A DNA stretch of 24,147 bases from positions 1 through 24,147 of the forward strand of contig JBNGIS010036523.1 in NCBI GenBank assembly GCA_049999725.1. The letters run 5' to 3'. Positions 1 through 8,795 of this stretch are shown one piece after another. Below the pieces are notes generated by a model that saw only the letters and a list, made by a program, of their open reading frames with translations, was not told the DNA's origin and did not search any database. Each line of letters opens with the position of its first letter. The first letter of the stretch is position 1. A program made the translations under genes and the position numbers. The DNA comes from Haplomitrium mnioides (taxonomy: Eukaryota; Marchantiophyta; Haplomitriopsida; Calobryales).

Positions 1-155
1 GTTCCTCCCGAAGAGGAGAGAGTCTGATTACGATTTTGTACACTTTTCATCATTAATAATTTTTTTTTTCCAATTTTGGCTCTTAAGAATAAGTTGACCC
101 AATTGATAGTCTAAGAATGGTTTGAATGCAGTTACTAATCTAACAATGATTTGGA

Positions 156-492
156 GTCTTTGCATATTCTTTAGTGTCTTTGCGCATTAACGCTTTGTAA
201 TTCTTGTTCGGATTTCTCGAGCACCTAAGTTGTGAGGTTATTGTTTAGAGTACCTTCACCCGTTGGTCAAAGGATTCTTGTTCATTGTCTATGCTTGCAT
301 AGGCTACAAGGTTCCTTTTTAGAATCTTAACGTGTTCTGGCTTTAGGATTCTAGTTGAAAGTCCAAGCGTGCTTAGCTTTATTGTTCTTGTTCAAACTTT
401 AAGCACGCGTAGGATTTAGGATTCTTGTTCAGAGTCTATGCGTGCATACGCTTTACAGTTCTGGTTTGGAGTCTATGCTTGCATAGACTTTG
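156..492. repeat. ~37-bp minisatellite with palindromic core (array A)
   Basis: About nine degenerate tandem units start near 175, 212, 249, 287, 324, 361, 396, 434 and 471, so the spacing is 35-38 bp. Each unit joins a T-rich spacer of the type GATTCTTGTTC to a palindromic core; the clearest core is AGTCTATGCTTGCATAGACT near 470. Several middle units are strongly diverged and were placed by register. The core nearly matches the core of the 24-bp arrays near 6.3 and 8.1 kb, while the spacer differs. No coding frame is evident. The array ends about 90 bases before the assembly gap. Confidence 0.7.
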
Positions 493-585
493 TTAGCTAC
501 AATACTCAAAGTCAGGTTTAAAGTCTTCTTCCGACTACACATTTACGTTTTTCTTTAGTTTCTTTCCACCAAAAGATATATGTGT

Positions 586-685
586 NNNNNNNNNNNNNNN
601 NNNNNNNNNNNNNNNNNNNNNNNNNNNNNNNNNNNNNNNNNNNNNNNNNNNNNNNNNNNNNNNNNNNNNNNNNNNNNNNNNNNNN
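586..685. other. assembly gap (100 N)
   Basis: Exactly 100 ambiguous bases, the usual placeholder for a gap of unknown size. Sequence on the two sides need not be adjacent in the genome. Short open frames spanning it are artefacts. Confidence 0.98.
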
Positions 686-2335
686 GTGAAACAGGAACTC
701 AAGAGCGGTTCCTGGTTCAAAGTAACGGTTGTTTTTTTCTTTATGTTTTGTATTTATTTTCCAACAAAAAAGTTTGAAAGAGCACCATGTCTATATGCGC
801 CTAGAGTTTATGCAATCAAACATATTTCAAAATAGTTTCTTGTGACGTGTGTTTCAACTTTTGGGCTTAGAATTGTAATCAATTATAAATGCAATTTTTT
901 GATGAAAACTTACTATAATTTTTATGCTTTTCATCGTCATCGAGTTTTCCAATTGTTAGCCCTGTGGTCAGACCTTTATCTCCTTTCCGACCGGTATACA
1001 CCCACGTCAAGGCTGACTTGTGTTTCGGGACCTTTTATAGGAAGGGCTTTGCACCAAATTGGCCCCAACTTCTACTTACCAGCTCTGGAGTGAATGCAAC
1101 ACCACCTAACAACCCCCAAACACAACACATGCATGCACACACCTTCCGTCACACCTTCCTCCAATACCCAACAATGCAAGTCACACCCCTTCTTCAGGCC
1201 TTAACCTCGAAAGATGCCACTTAGAAGGTAGGGGCGGATAGAACAGGGCGTCTGGTTCTTGTATGCAATGGCCTCTTTGCAAGTCCTCTCTTGAGGGCCG
1301 CGAGTGGTTTCTCTTTGCCTCACAGTCCTGGCCACTAGCGAGCAATGGCTTTAGCAGCAAACCTGCTCATTCACATTCACTCCCCAAGGGCACACACGAG
1401 TAGACTGTTATGTTGTTGAGTCAATCCAAAATATAATTCAAGAGTCCAGAACTAGACCCAAGCACCTTATATACAAAAGGGAAACAAGTCCCAACATTCG
1501 AATACCACAATACAATGCTATTAGTCTTAACTTCCCCTTCCCAGGGTGTTCCCAGGCTCTGAACAAATGGAATGTAGGCACTCTAAATACTAAGAACTTC
1601 ACAGAACTACAAATAGAACACAAATCTAAATATACACACAAACATAGATGTACATATACATGCACCCTACCTTGCAGCACGATAGGTCTTCTCATGTCTC
1701 AAGACCTAAGCTTTCCCCCAGACCTCCCTTCAGCTCATGTCAACAACTCTAGTCTTCTTATAATCCTTCACCCACTCACTCTCCTTCAGATAGTTTTTCA
1801 ACTTCCCTCGCGAGAAGCCTTGAATTTACTTCCTCAAGCTCGGAAGAGGATTTCTGTAACTTCCACCTCTGAAAGACAGTCCCCTCGACTGCTGGCCATC
1901 CACTCCATCTTGAGCTTCAAATGGATCTTCTCTGCAGTGCGTGGGCACTAACACAACCACTCCTCTCTCGACTCCTCTTGAGAATTTCGACCAGAAATAC
2001 CCCCGAGCGCCCCTAAGATTGATGCTTCTGCACAGACGATGCTAAGTAGACCCCAAGATCCCCCTTGGTAGCCTCTCTCAAATTCAAGACCAAAAGAGTT
2101 CCCTTCAGCTTCAAGTAGCGATACACCTCCAAATGCTGGTATGCCTACAACGATGAGTCCACCTGGATCGCCTGAGACTCTACAGCTCCACGCTTAGTGA
2201 TTCTCAACGCCCCTCCAGTCCACCTCCCCCCCCGCTGGTCCCCATGTACGAGTCCACTCGCCTCATGTGAATCCCTCATGGAATGCTCTCCCCTCTCCCT
2301 CGTTGCATCCTCTTTTTTGAGCTTACTCTCACAAC
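686..2335. other. no recognisable gene; C/T-rich on plus strand
   Basis: No frame here gives a protein I recognise, and open frames stay under 90 codons. From about 1090 the plus strand becomes rich in C and T with CA-rich stretches, as seen in retrotransposon LTRs and leaders read on the minus strand. A TATA-like box on the minus strand near 1470 fits that reading, but I found no terminal TG/CA pair, primer binding site or second LTR copy, so it stays unassigned. Confidence 0.5.
1466..1480 (-). promoter_or_regulatory. TATA-like box, possible LTR promoter
   Basis: On the minus strand this reads CTTTTGTATATAAGG, a good plant TATA-box match. It is followed on that strand by several hundred bases without long open frames, as in an LTR. 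No second LTR copy was identified, so this may be chance in AT-containing DNA. Confidence 0.2.
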
Positions 2336-2860
2336 TTAATTTTGCATCTTCATCAATCCCTTAATCCTCGTAGTGATCCCTTCTATACCCCCTGGCAGGC
2401 ACGCGTCCCCCTCTAGCGTTTCTTGATCAAGATAATTCCCTCCCTCTTCATGGGACTTGGTCGTTTTTCTTGTTAGCAACCGCTTCTTGATAATGTGACA
2501 CCTGGCAGTATGGTTGAAGGCCAGCCCAATTTTAATGGTCATCTCCGACGCCTTCAGGGTTGAGGGAGGACAACTTCGAAGAAGGGTCACGATGGAATTT
2601 GCTGAGCCATGTGCGGATCCCCAATGCTCGCACTTGAAGAGTCCCAATCCGTGATTGCCTCGCCGCTGGCCCACATTAGTAAACTTGTAGCAATGGCCAA
2701 TCTGATTGCTTCGAAACAGTAAGTTGAGCGCAAACTCAAAGTCTATGGTTGGAGAGGTCTTTTTGCAGAGAGATCCAAAAATAATTGCTTGAAGAGCGTT
2801 GGGTTCGTTGATCAACACCGCAGATTGGCTACCCGACATATCTCGCGGGCTGATCTGCAA
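2336..2860 (-). CDS. unrecognised 174-codon open frame, doubtful
   Basis: This is the longest clean minus-strand frame outside the repeats in the first 5 kb. The predicted protein is basic in its C-terminal half, with runs such as IIKKRLLTRKTTK, and shows no domain, signal peptide or membrane segment that I recognise. The region has above-average GC for the window, which lengthens random open frames, and it lies directly beside the GC-rich degenerate repeat at 2884. It could be part of an LTR or leader of an unidentified element. I treat it as a weak hypothetical rather than a gene. Confidence 0.12.
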   Translation of the reverse strand: MQISPRDMSGSQSAVLINEPNALQAIIFGSLCKKTSPTIDFEFALNLLFRSNQIGHCYKFTNVGQRRGNHGLGLFKCEHWGSAHGSANSIVTLLRSCPPSTLKASEMTIKIGLAFNHTARCHIIKKRLLTRKTTKSHEEGGNYLDQETLEGDACLPGGIEGITTRIKGLMKMQN

Positions 2861-2883
2861 TTTTCCCTCGGCTGTTTCCCCTC

Positions 2884-3445
2884 TACCATGTTTCCGATGT
2901 CCCTACGGACTTCTCTCAGGTTGCCACGTTTCCAAAGCACTGTATGGACTCCCGCAAAGCTGCCACGTTTCCACAGTCGCGTCGTCCACCGCCGTCCGCA
3001 AGGTGGAAGTTGGACTTCCGCTGACCTCTATTCCAAAGTTGACTGTCCGATGGATCCCGCGGACCCTTCCAAAGCATACCTTCCGAAGTACTTTGCGGAT
3101 TCCTCCGAAGTTGACTCCCATATCCGAAGTTCGTCTAATCCTCGAGAATCCCGCGGACTCATCCGAAGTGTACCTTCCGAAGCATACCTTCCAAAGCGCC
3201 CTGTGGATTCCTCCAAAGTTGTACCCTCTGTTGTTTCTCAAGGACACTCCCTTGGATACCACGTCTCCGATGTCGCCCATGGACTCCCGCAAAGCTGCCA
3301 TATTTCCACATTCGCGTCGTCTACCGCTACTCGCAAGGTGGAAGTTGGACCGCCGCTGCCTTTTGTTCCGAAGTTGACTATCTAATGGATCCCGCGGACC
3401 CTTCCAAAGTGTACCTTCCGATGTACCCTGCAGATTCCTTTGAAC
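2884..3445. repeat. GC-rich degenerate repeat block with 335-bp duplication
   Basis: The block is markedly richer in GC than its surroundings and is built from recurring short words: CCTTCCRAAG about a dozen times, GGATTCCTCC, and ATGGACTCCCGC. A longer segment starting at 2944 recurs from 3279, with gap-free alignment at a constant 335-bp offset for about 160 bp. Matching landmarks are GGTGGAAGTTGG at 3002/3337, TGGATCCCGCGG at 3051/3386 and GCRGATTCC at 3095/3430. Long open frames exist here on both strands at once, which is expected of a GC-rich repeat and does not support a gene. Confidence 0.75.
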
Positions 3446-4407
3446 CTCTGTTTCGACCTTTCGAACTTTCAGTTTGACTTCCACAATCACACCGAAGTTG
3501 TGAGGAGTCGTCGCTTTGCTCTTCAAGCTTTGCCTCATAGTTGTCCTTCCCCAACAACCCTCAATGGTGCAGAATGTTGACAAGTCATCTTTTCACCAGT
3601 CATTGCTTCACTTATCACTATTTTGCCCTCCCAAGCCGTAGCTTACAACCTATCAGACACCTTGGACTAGATCCCTTTCAATTGGAGACCCCACTTCAGA
3701 TCTCCACTCAGAACCTTTTTAACCAGGGCTCCCCACCGTGGAGACCCACACGGACACCTTACAGATCCCACTTAACTAGGACACCCTACATCGTATGACT
3801 TAGTTCCGATCCGTCTTTCGGGTTCCTCAAACCTTTCTTCCTTCGGTTTGATTCCTCGCAGGGATCTTCCTCCTTTCGTCTGATTTTCACAATCGACTTC
3901 TAATTCGAAGGGGCTTCCCTCTCTTCTCAGCTGGGCAACCCATCGCAGAGCCTTGTCCTCAAATTTTGCACATCTGCCTCTTCCATACCTGGCTTCACGC
4001 GCAGCATCCTCCTTTGTAAGTCATTCGTTGCTGTTGGGCGATTCTTCACATTTCTGCGACTTCAGACCCGCTCGCTCAATGGCCCTCTGCACGAATCTTG
4101 ACTATCCTCCTCCTCGCCTCCTCACGTCCCTGCTGGATTTGTAGCTCCCATGCAATCTCCTACTCAATCCGCTCGCGTTCTGCCAGCTTCCCCATCTGCG
4201 ATCTGCCCAACTGCATGTGGCCCTCTTCCTAGTTGCTCGCCTTCCTTCTTGGACCTAGAATTTCCCTTCCACGCTCTCAATCACCCCGCCTTGCTTCCCT
4301 CTTGCTTTCCTGCGAGTCCATTTCCACATCCTGCTTGCATTCTCATCTGACTCCTCTTGATTCCACAAGGCTCCTCCCTTGCATTGCATGATTCATGACA
4401 TCCACTG
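3446..4407. other. C/T-rich stretch, no recognisable gene
   Basis: The plus strand is strongly pyrimidine-rich (many CTTCC, CTCC and TTTC words). Open frames are under 90 codons and give Ser/Pro/Leu-rich, low-complexity translations with no family resemblance. The minus strand near 3560-3800 has an LTR-like look, but no matching second copy was found. Confidence 0.5.
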
Positions 4408-4498
4408 GAGAAAGCAGAAAAGGAAAGGAAGAGAAGGGAGAGGAGAGAGGGAAGAGAGGGGAAGGATGGAATAATGATAATAAAATAAAATAAAATAC
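4408..4498. repeat. purine-rich low complexity followed by (TAAAA)n
   Basis: A GA-rich run (about 4408-4467, words AGGAAAGG, GAGAGGG) is followed by TAAAA repeats (about 4481-4498). It marks the sharp end of the C/T-rich region and the start of AT-rich DNA. No coding content. Confidence 0.85.
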
Positions 4499-4948
4499 AA
4501 AAGACTAATACAAACTGAAAGAATTAACCAAGCTGAAAGCTCATAACTCACCAAGAAAAAAAACTCAAACACACATAGCCAACACCAATATTTTCATAAA
4601 AACTAATAATATTGACTGATTTTGCATAACAAAATTGACTTTTGCTCTATCACACTTATTGAAACGGCCAAAAAAAAAATCCAAAAAACTCATGTACTTT
4701 TTGTTTTTAAAAAATAACCTCATTTTTAATGTTTTTTGAATTTAAAAATCACAATTTCTCCCAAAACAAATTTCTTGTTCTAAGTAGCTTGTTCTTGGTT
4801 TAAAGTAGCGGCTATTTGAAATGTTATGTTAATGAAAGATCATTGATTCAAACACATGCATGCAAAAGGCCTTAGACTAGAACCTTTGTTGAATCAAATA
4901 TTTTATTATACAAGTAAAAATTACATCATTCAGTTGCTTCTTTCTCAA
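4499..4948. other. AT-rich stretch, nothing recognised
   Basis: Mostly A/T-rich sequence with short homopolymers. No open frame of note and no repeat structure seen apart from poly(A) and poly(T) runs. It probably lies 3' of the broken minus-strand gene that ends near 4949. Confidence 0.5.
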
Positions 4949-5160
4949 TCATATCCTCCTCACGATAGATGGTGTTCTCCATATCAATTGACCAAGAAGC
5001 TTAAACATCTTCAGCCACTGAAGAATCTTGTCAATACTTTCTAGTCTCCAAATAGCTATAGAGTCACCTGAAGCACCTGCTATACTAGGAGCAACATGCT
5101 CCTTCTAGTAAGCGTCAACAATTTGTGACTCTGAAACATATGATGGCAAAGATGCCATTG
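4949..5160 (-). pseudogene. putative last exon fragment of the ParB/methyltransferase-like pseudogene
   Basis: On the minus strand an acceptor-like TTTTAG precedes CAATGG. One frame then runs about 69 codons with a single internal stop (TAG after VSESQIVDAY), beginning MASLPSYVSESQIVDAY and ending PSIVRRI. Amino-acid use looks protein-like rather than random, and the strand matches the fragments upstream. I recognise no domain. It is linked to exon fragment d (5667-6230), which ends in a strong GTAAGT donor, only by strand, position and splice signals. It could be an unrelated fragment. Confidence 0.3.
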
Positions 5161-5666
5161 CTAAAACTCTCTATGAAATATAGATAGACTATTGTCTATC
5201 ATATTCCACGGCAATACAATTGCACATTAATCTAAGTGCATATACTAAGCATGTGCCAAACCCAAAACAAAGATCTAAAATCTAATCCTACTGAGATAAA
5301 AATTTATCAACCAAAAACATGCAAAAGATCTACAGCTTCTATCAAACATTTACAATAGTGTCATTTCTTGAATGTTTGAGTTTGGTAGAAACCGCAAGGC
5401 AACTACATACACTCCGCATAATCTAATGGGTGTGAGTAGTTGCATCTTTTGATTGTAGATTAAACAACTTCATGTCACTTTTCTCTTCCTTTATTCAATA
5501 GCTCACTATCCAATACTCCTAAGCATTTGCAATTCTAAGGCCACCAAAGTGATGAATGTTTGTTTTGTCTCTATAGTGTTCAAATAAAATTTACAAGTAA
5601 CAACAAGAAAAGAAATCAATTGCCAAAACATTATACTAAGAATAGAAAAAAAATTAGAAGACTTAC

Positions 5667-6230
5667 CGGACGTGGTAGTTAATAGCACAACAAACTTCCA
5701 AAAATCCATCATCAACAATATAAAACTACTATGAAGAGTGAATAATAACAAAAGACCAAAACTTTGATATTGTAATTGTTGCAAAGGATGAAACCATGTC
5801 GAAAATATCATTCTTTGTGAAGGGCTTTGAATCATCATGCTTGCATTCCTTAAAGTTGTAAACATAAGGAATGCCAGCAATAGCAAGAGTGAAACCTTGT
5901 GCTTTCACTGTCATCTTAAGTTGTTGTGCGTTATACTCCCTGTGGACTTGGTAAAACACCACATTGAGTATGTCTATATAGGAGTGTAGATCAAAGTCCT
6001 TCTCATTGACAACTCCCTCCAAGAGAGGGACAACAACTTCATTATGGTGGCTTTCTTTTTACTCTCTTGCTTTTTGAAAATGAAGCAAAAAAGCAAGAGG
6101 GTAAGAGACCAAGGTTGGGGCTTGGTCTTGATCTTCATTGGCAACTTCCGCCTCGGTTTTCTTTCTGCTCTTTGCAACAACTCTCAACATTTTTGCAAGT
6201 TGACATTTGAACATTTTGTCACCTCCATGC
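5667..6230 (-). pseudogene. DNA methyltransferase-like fragment (exon d)
   Basis: One minus-strand frame reads almost continuously for about 185 codons, interrupted by one stop near 6059 and a double stop near 5728. It ends at a consensus splice donor (CCG then GTAAGT, 5667/5666). The middle reads FTLAIAGIPY, then SKPFTKNDIF, FWSFVIIHSS and FYIVDDGFLEV. This order resembles the core of amino-methyltransferases (N6-adenine or N4-cytosine), where a hydrophobic strand ends in the catalytic D-P-P-Y/F/W, followed by a helix and a strand holding FW-F-V-F. Here the catalytic motif would be degenerate (GIPY), so even without the stops activity is unlikely. The assignment is from pattern memory only. 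An alternative is an unrelated host protein. Confidence 0.35.
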
Positions 6231-6408
6231 TTGCATAGACCTTGAAGAGTTCAAGTGCCATGACTTTGAAAAGTCCATACGCGCATGGACTAAAGAGTCT
6301 ATGCATATATGGACTACTTGTGCATGGACTTCAAAGCCTCCAAGCACTTGGACTATAGAGTCCAAGCGTTGAAATACTCAAGAGTACTTAAGCACATTGA
6401 CTCCTTAC
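6222..6408. repeat. 24-bp palindromic minisatellite (array C)
   Basis: Units start at 6224, 6248, 6272, 6296, about 6316, 6336, 6359 and 6383. The spacing is 24 bp with a few shortened units. The best unit, 6272-6291, is the near-perfect palindrome AGTCCATACGCGCATGGACT. The centre alternates purine and pyrimidine (TACGCGCA). The core is shared with array A (156-492) and array D (8045-8381). It lies between two exon-like fragments of the minus-strand pseudogene, so it probably sits in a former intron. Confidence 0.8.
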
Positions 6409-6589
6409 ACGCATGTTAGCAATTGTCATAAGGTAATAATTTCAAATGAAAAAATGAACTTAAAGTAAATTCAAATGGAGAAAAAAATTACCAACAATTT
6501 CTCAAAACTCGAATAGAAAATGACATTTTCAATTCCTCTGTGTAGATGGGATATTCCATCCTTGCCTCTTCCTAAATTGGATAGCAAAC

Positions 6590-6975
6590 CTTCGAACAAA
6601 AGGATTTCACCATTATGGCCAAAACTGTATGTCTCTCAAGTTCTCAAAACATCTCCTCAATCAAAGGCTCTCTTGATACCACTCTCTTCAAACAAAAATT
6701 TTGAATTCGTTTGGAAAATCCTGAAAGGACCTCCAAAGCATCCACTTCATGTTGCAAAGAACCTTTAGCTTTAGGCTTTTGGCCTTTGACCAAGTTCTTC
6801 TCCAACATTTCAAAAATACTCTATTGCAACTCCCACAACTCTCCACTGTGGAAAGCCAATTGAAACCAGTTATCTTGAGAAGTCACAGTTTTCTCAAAGG
6901 TGGGCTTTGGTTTTATTTCCGAAGTTCTCAAAACCAACTCCCGCTTTAACTTTTGGAATGAAATCATCTTGTTCT
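6590..6975 (-). pseudogene. ParB/methyltransferase-like pseudogene, exon c
   Basis: One minus-strand frame from about 6966 reads about 125 codons with two in-frame stops (after GELWELQ and after LIEEMF). It opens MISFQKLKREL, continues DNWFQLAFHSGELWEL, then SIFEMLEKNLVKGQK. The pattern, a basic helix, a Trp-containing helix and then an IFEM-type segment with KGQK, is what I recall downstream of the GGNHS domain in an uncharacterised eukaryotic protein family. A donor-like AAG/GTTTGC ends it near 6590. I did not recognise an enzymatic motif. The continuity of register on the same strand as exon b supports one gene. Confidence 0.4.
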
Positions 6976-7016
6976 CGATAAATATTTGAAGTCAGTACTC
7001 GACTTTTTAAATGGAG

Positions 7017-7447
7017 ATCATCTCCAATTGGTACCATTGGTTGTAGTTGCCATCAATTGCAAAAAATTGGGCTTCTATATATGTAAACCCAACGTTGACA
7101 TAACAATTGTAAAGCAATAACATGGGATTTTTTGCTCCGTACTTTGTAATCAAAACATGCCTTGCTTCAATGCTATGATTGCCTCCAACAATCTCGTAAT
7201 TGTACTTGTGAGGGTTTCTTATATCAAACTCTAACTTGTCTTTCAACCTGCATTTTGAGTCTACAACCATTATGAAAGATGAGTAGGCATACTTGTTTCT
7301 TAGCATTATTTGGGCAAGTAGCTCCACAAAATTTTTTTTCAATTGCTTTATATGAAAAGGCCCCCAATTGTTCATTCCAAGCTTTGGCAAATTCAAGTTT
7401 TGTAGTCAAATAGTTATTTTCTATTAACAAACCCTCCATTGCTAGAT
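7017..7447 (-). pseudogene. ParB-like (GGNHS) domain fragment, exon b
   Basis: Two overlapping minus-strand frames form one protein-like stretch once a shift at an A/T homopolymer near 7336 is allowed. The first part has MEGLLIENNYLTTKLEFAKA. The second has LLAQIMLRNKYAYSSFIMVVD, then the key segment NYEIVGGNHSIEARHVL, and later CYVNVGFTYIEAQFFAIDG. The order resembles ParB/sulfiredoxin-like domains, in which a helix and a strand precede a G-x-H/R-R/S-x-x-A motif, and specifically an uncharacterised eukaryotic group with GGNHS. In bacteria and phages such domains are often joined to DNA methyltransferases, which fits exon d downstream. The frameshift makes this copy non-functional. Confidence 0.45.
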
Positions 7448-7523
7448 AACATATTTGCAAGTTTTAATTTTTTCTTCGTTAGAAATTGTCTAAGGTTTCA
7501 CATACTCCATGTCCTTAATTTTC

Positions 7524-7958
7524 CTAAGCCCCTTGTGCACTTGCTATTTTGATCTTGATGTCAATTTGTTTTTGCATATGCTCAAGGTCAACCTCCTCAT
7601 CGAAGCTGCTAAAAGATGAAGAAGAGGAAGAAGTCAAAGAAGAGCTCAAAGGAAAAGGTGAATAGAGCTGCTCCTCACGATCTGAATGTGTTTGCACTAG
7701 TTTCTTTTTTTGAAAAGTCAGCTTTTTCTTTGTTGAGCCTTTTGTTGGCTCTATTGCTTTTCTTTTCTTTGGAGCTGAGGGTCTACTGGTAGCTCCAATT
7801 GCAAATGTTGCCACACTAGGATGAGGAATACACTAAGCTAGGCTCAACCCAAGTTTTTTCTTCAAAATATTTTGAGTGAACGCAAATTTGATGAAGTCAC
7901 TTTTCACTTGCTTTGCATCCGGGTACGTGTTGACAAAATCAAAAAGAAACTGAGAAAG
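7524..7958 (-). pseudogene. upstream exon of the ParB/methyltransferase-like pseudogene, exon a
   Basis: On the minus strand an acceptor-like TTATGTTTCAG ends at 7959, and an open frame follows. It begins LSQFLFDFVNTYPDAKQVKS, has one in-frame TAG (after GLSLA), and ends IDIKIKIASAQGA with a stop at 7524. The middle is a lysine-rich, low-complexity, nuclear-type segment (APKKRKAIE, STKKKLTFQKKK). It is followed by a Ser-rich run and an acidic patch (SSFDEEVDLEHM). This composition suits a linker in a nuclear protein. I recognise no family for the first 40 residues. Assignment to the same gene as exon b rests on strand and position. Confidence 0.4.
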
Positions 7959-8044
7959 CTGAAACATAAAAAAAGTATTAGAACCAAAACCTTAAATTGA
8001 AAAACACAAGACCAATTGAACAAAGCTAATTGACAGAACTCATG

Positions 8045-8381
8045 ACTCAATGCGTGCATGTGCTCTCAAGTTTAAGCGCTCGATGACTCATAAGTCTATG
8101 CGCGCATAGACTTATGGGTACATACGCGCATGAGCTCGCGAGTCTTTTTGCTCTTTGACTAGAGAGCCCACGCGCACAAAGACTCTTGAGTCCATATGCG
8201 CATGGACTTCATAGCCCTACAATACTTGAACCTCACAAGTCCAAGATCCAAAAGACTCAAAGGTCTATGCATGCATATACTCACCAGTCCATGTATGCAT
8301 AGAGTTAAGAGTCCAATTGTGTGTGGAGTCTCGAGTGTTTGCAAGCAAGGACTTATGACTTCAAGCATGCTTACTTTTTGA
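8045..8381. repeat. 24-bp palindromic minisatellite (array D), about 14 units
   Basis: Unit starts fall at 8045, 8069, 8093, 8117, 8141, 8165, 8189, 8213, then after a 1-bp slip at 8238, 8262, 8286, 8310, 8334 and 8358. The period is exactly 24 bp. Units are point-diverged versions of AGTCYATGCGCGCATRGACT plus a 4-base spacer. Some units lose palindromy (8141 is AGTCTTTTTGCTCTTTGACT) but keep the AGTC/GACT ends. The array lies 5' of the minus-strand pseudogene exon at 7958. Its core is shared with arrays A and C. Confidence 0.88.
8089..8116. repeat. perfect 28-bp palindrome inside array D
   Basis: The 28 bases are identical on both strands with no loop; the central 20 are AGTCTATGCGCGCATAGACT. 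It is the best-preserved unit of the 24-bp array, with symmetry running into the spacers on both sides (CATA / TATG). The centre ATGCGCGCAT alternates purine and pyrimidine, so hairpin, cruciform or left-handed DNA could form. Confidence 0.9.
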
Positions 8382-8616
8382 CTTGTATTTTTAAATGGCA
8401 TAAGTGTCAAGAGGCAAGAAGCAATTAAAATTTCAACATTCATGTTAGGAAAAAATTGTTACTTTTAGACAATAATTTGATATACTTTTAAATTGTCAAT
8501 CTAATGAGGGAAGCATTTGCAAACTAAGAGCATCAATTGTGATGGCTAGTACTTTAGGAAAAAAAATATGTCACTTCTTGAACAAGATATGTCAACAAAT
8601 AAAGATCATGGAAGTA

Positions 8617-8706
8617 AACCCTATATGTGCATAGGAACAAGGACTGAATCCTATGTGCATATAGGATCCAAGACTCAACCTTATGCACCCATAGGATCTA
8701 ACGAGC
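8617..8706. repeat. 30-bp palindromic repeat, three units (array F)
   Basis: Three units start at 8617, 8647 and 8677. Each has a palindromic core of the form ATCCTATGTGCATATAGGAT followed by a spacer with CAAGACTC or similar. The alternating TATGTGCATA centre resembles the centres of arrays A, C and D, but the flanking arms (CCTA/TAGG) differ. It lies about 90 bp from the copia LTR at 8796. Confidence 0.75.
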
Positions 8707-8795
8707 TAGTCAAGAGATCAAAGTTAACTTCTAGAGATTTTCAAAACACCAAGACCAACATGTGTGTTGGGTTGGACACTCCAACTAAACTTTAA

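Noticed and set aside
535-777. Open frames running across the gap at 586-685
   Set aside because: They exist only because ambiguous bases do not encode stops.
2789-3583. Three long overlapping open frames (two plus, one minus) read as proteins
   Set aside because: They overlap each other on both strands within a GC-rich repeat block. None resembles a known protein, and repeat composition explains their length.
8045-8381. CRISPR-like or REP-like bacterial repeats
   Set aside because: The 24-bp period leaves only 4-base spacers and the units drift by point mutation. The window carries plant-type retrotransposons, so a bacterial repeat system is not supported.
8159-8443. A 94-codon minus-strand frame over array D
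   Set aside because: Its length comes from a 24-bp period being a multiple of three; it is the minisatellite translated.
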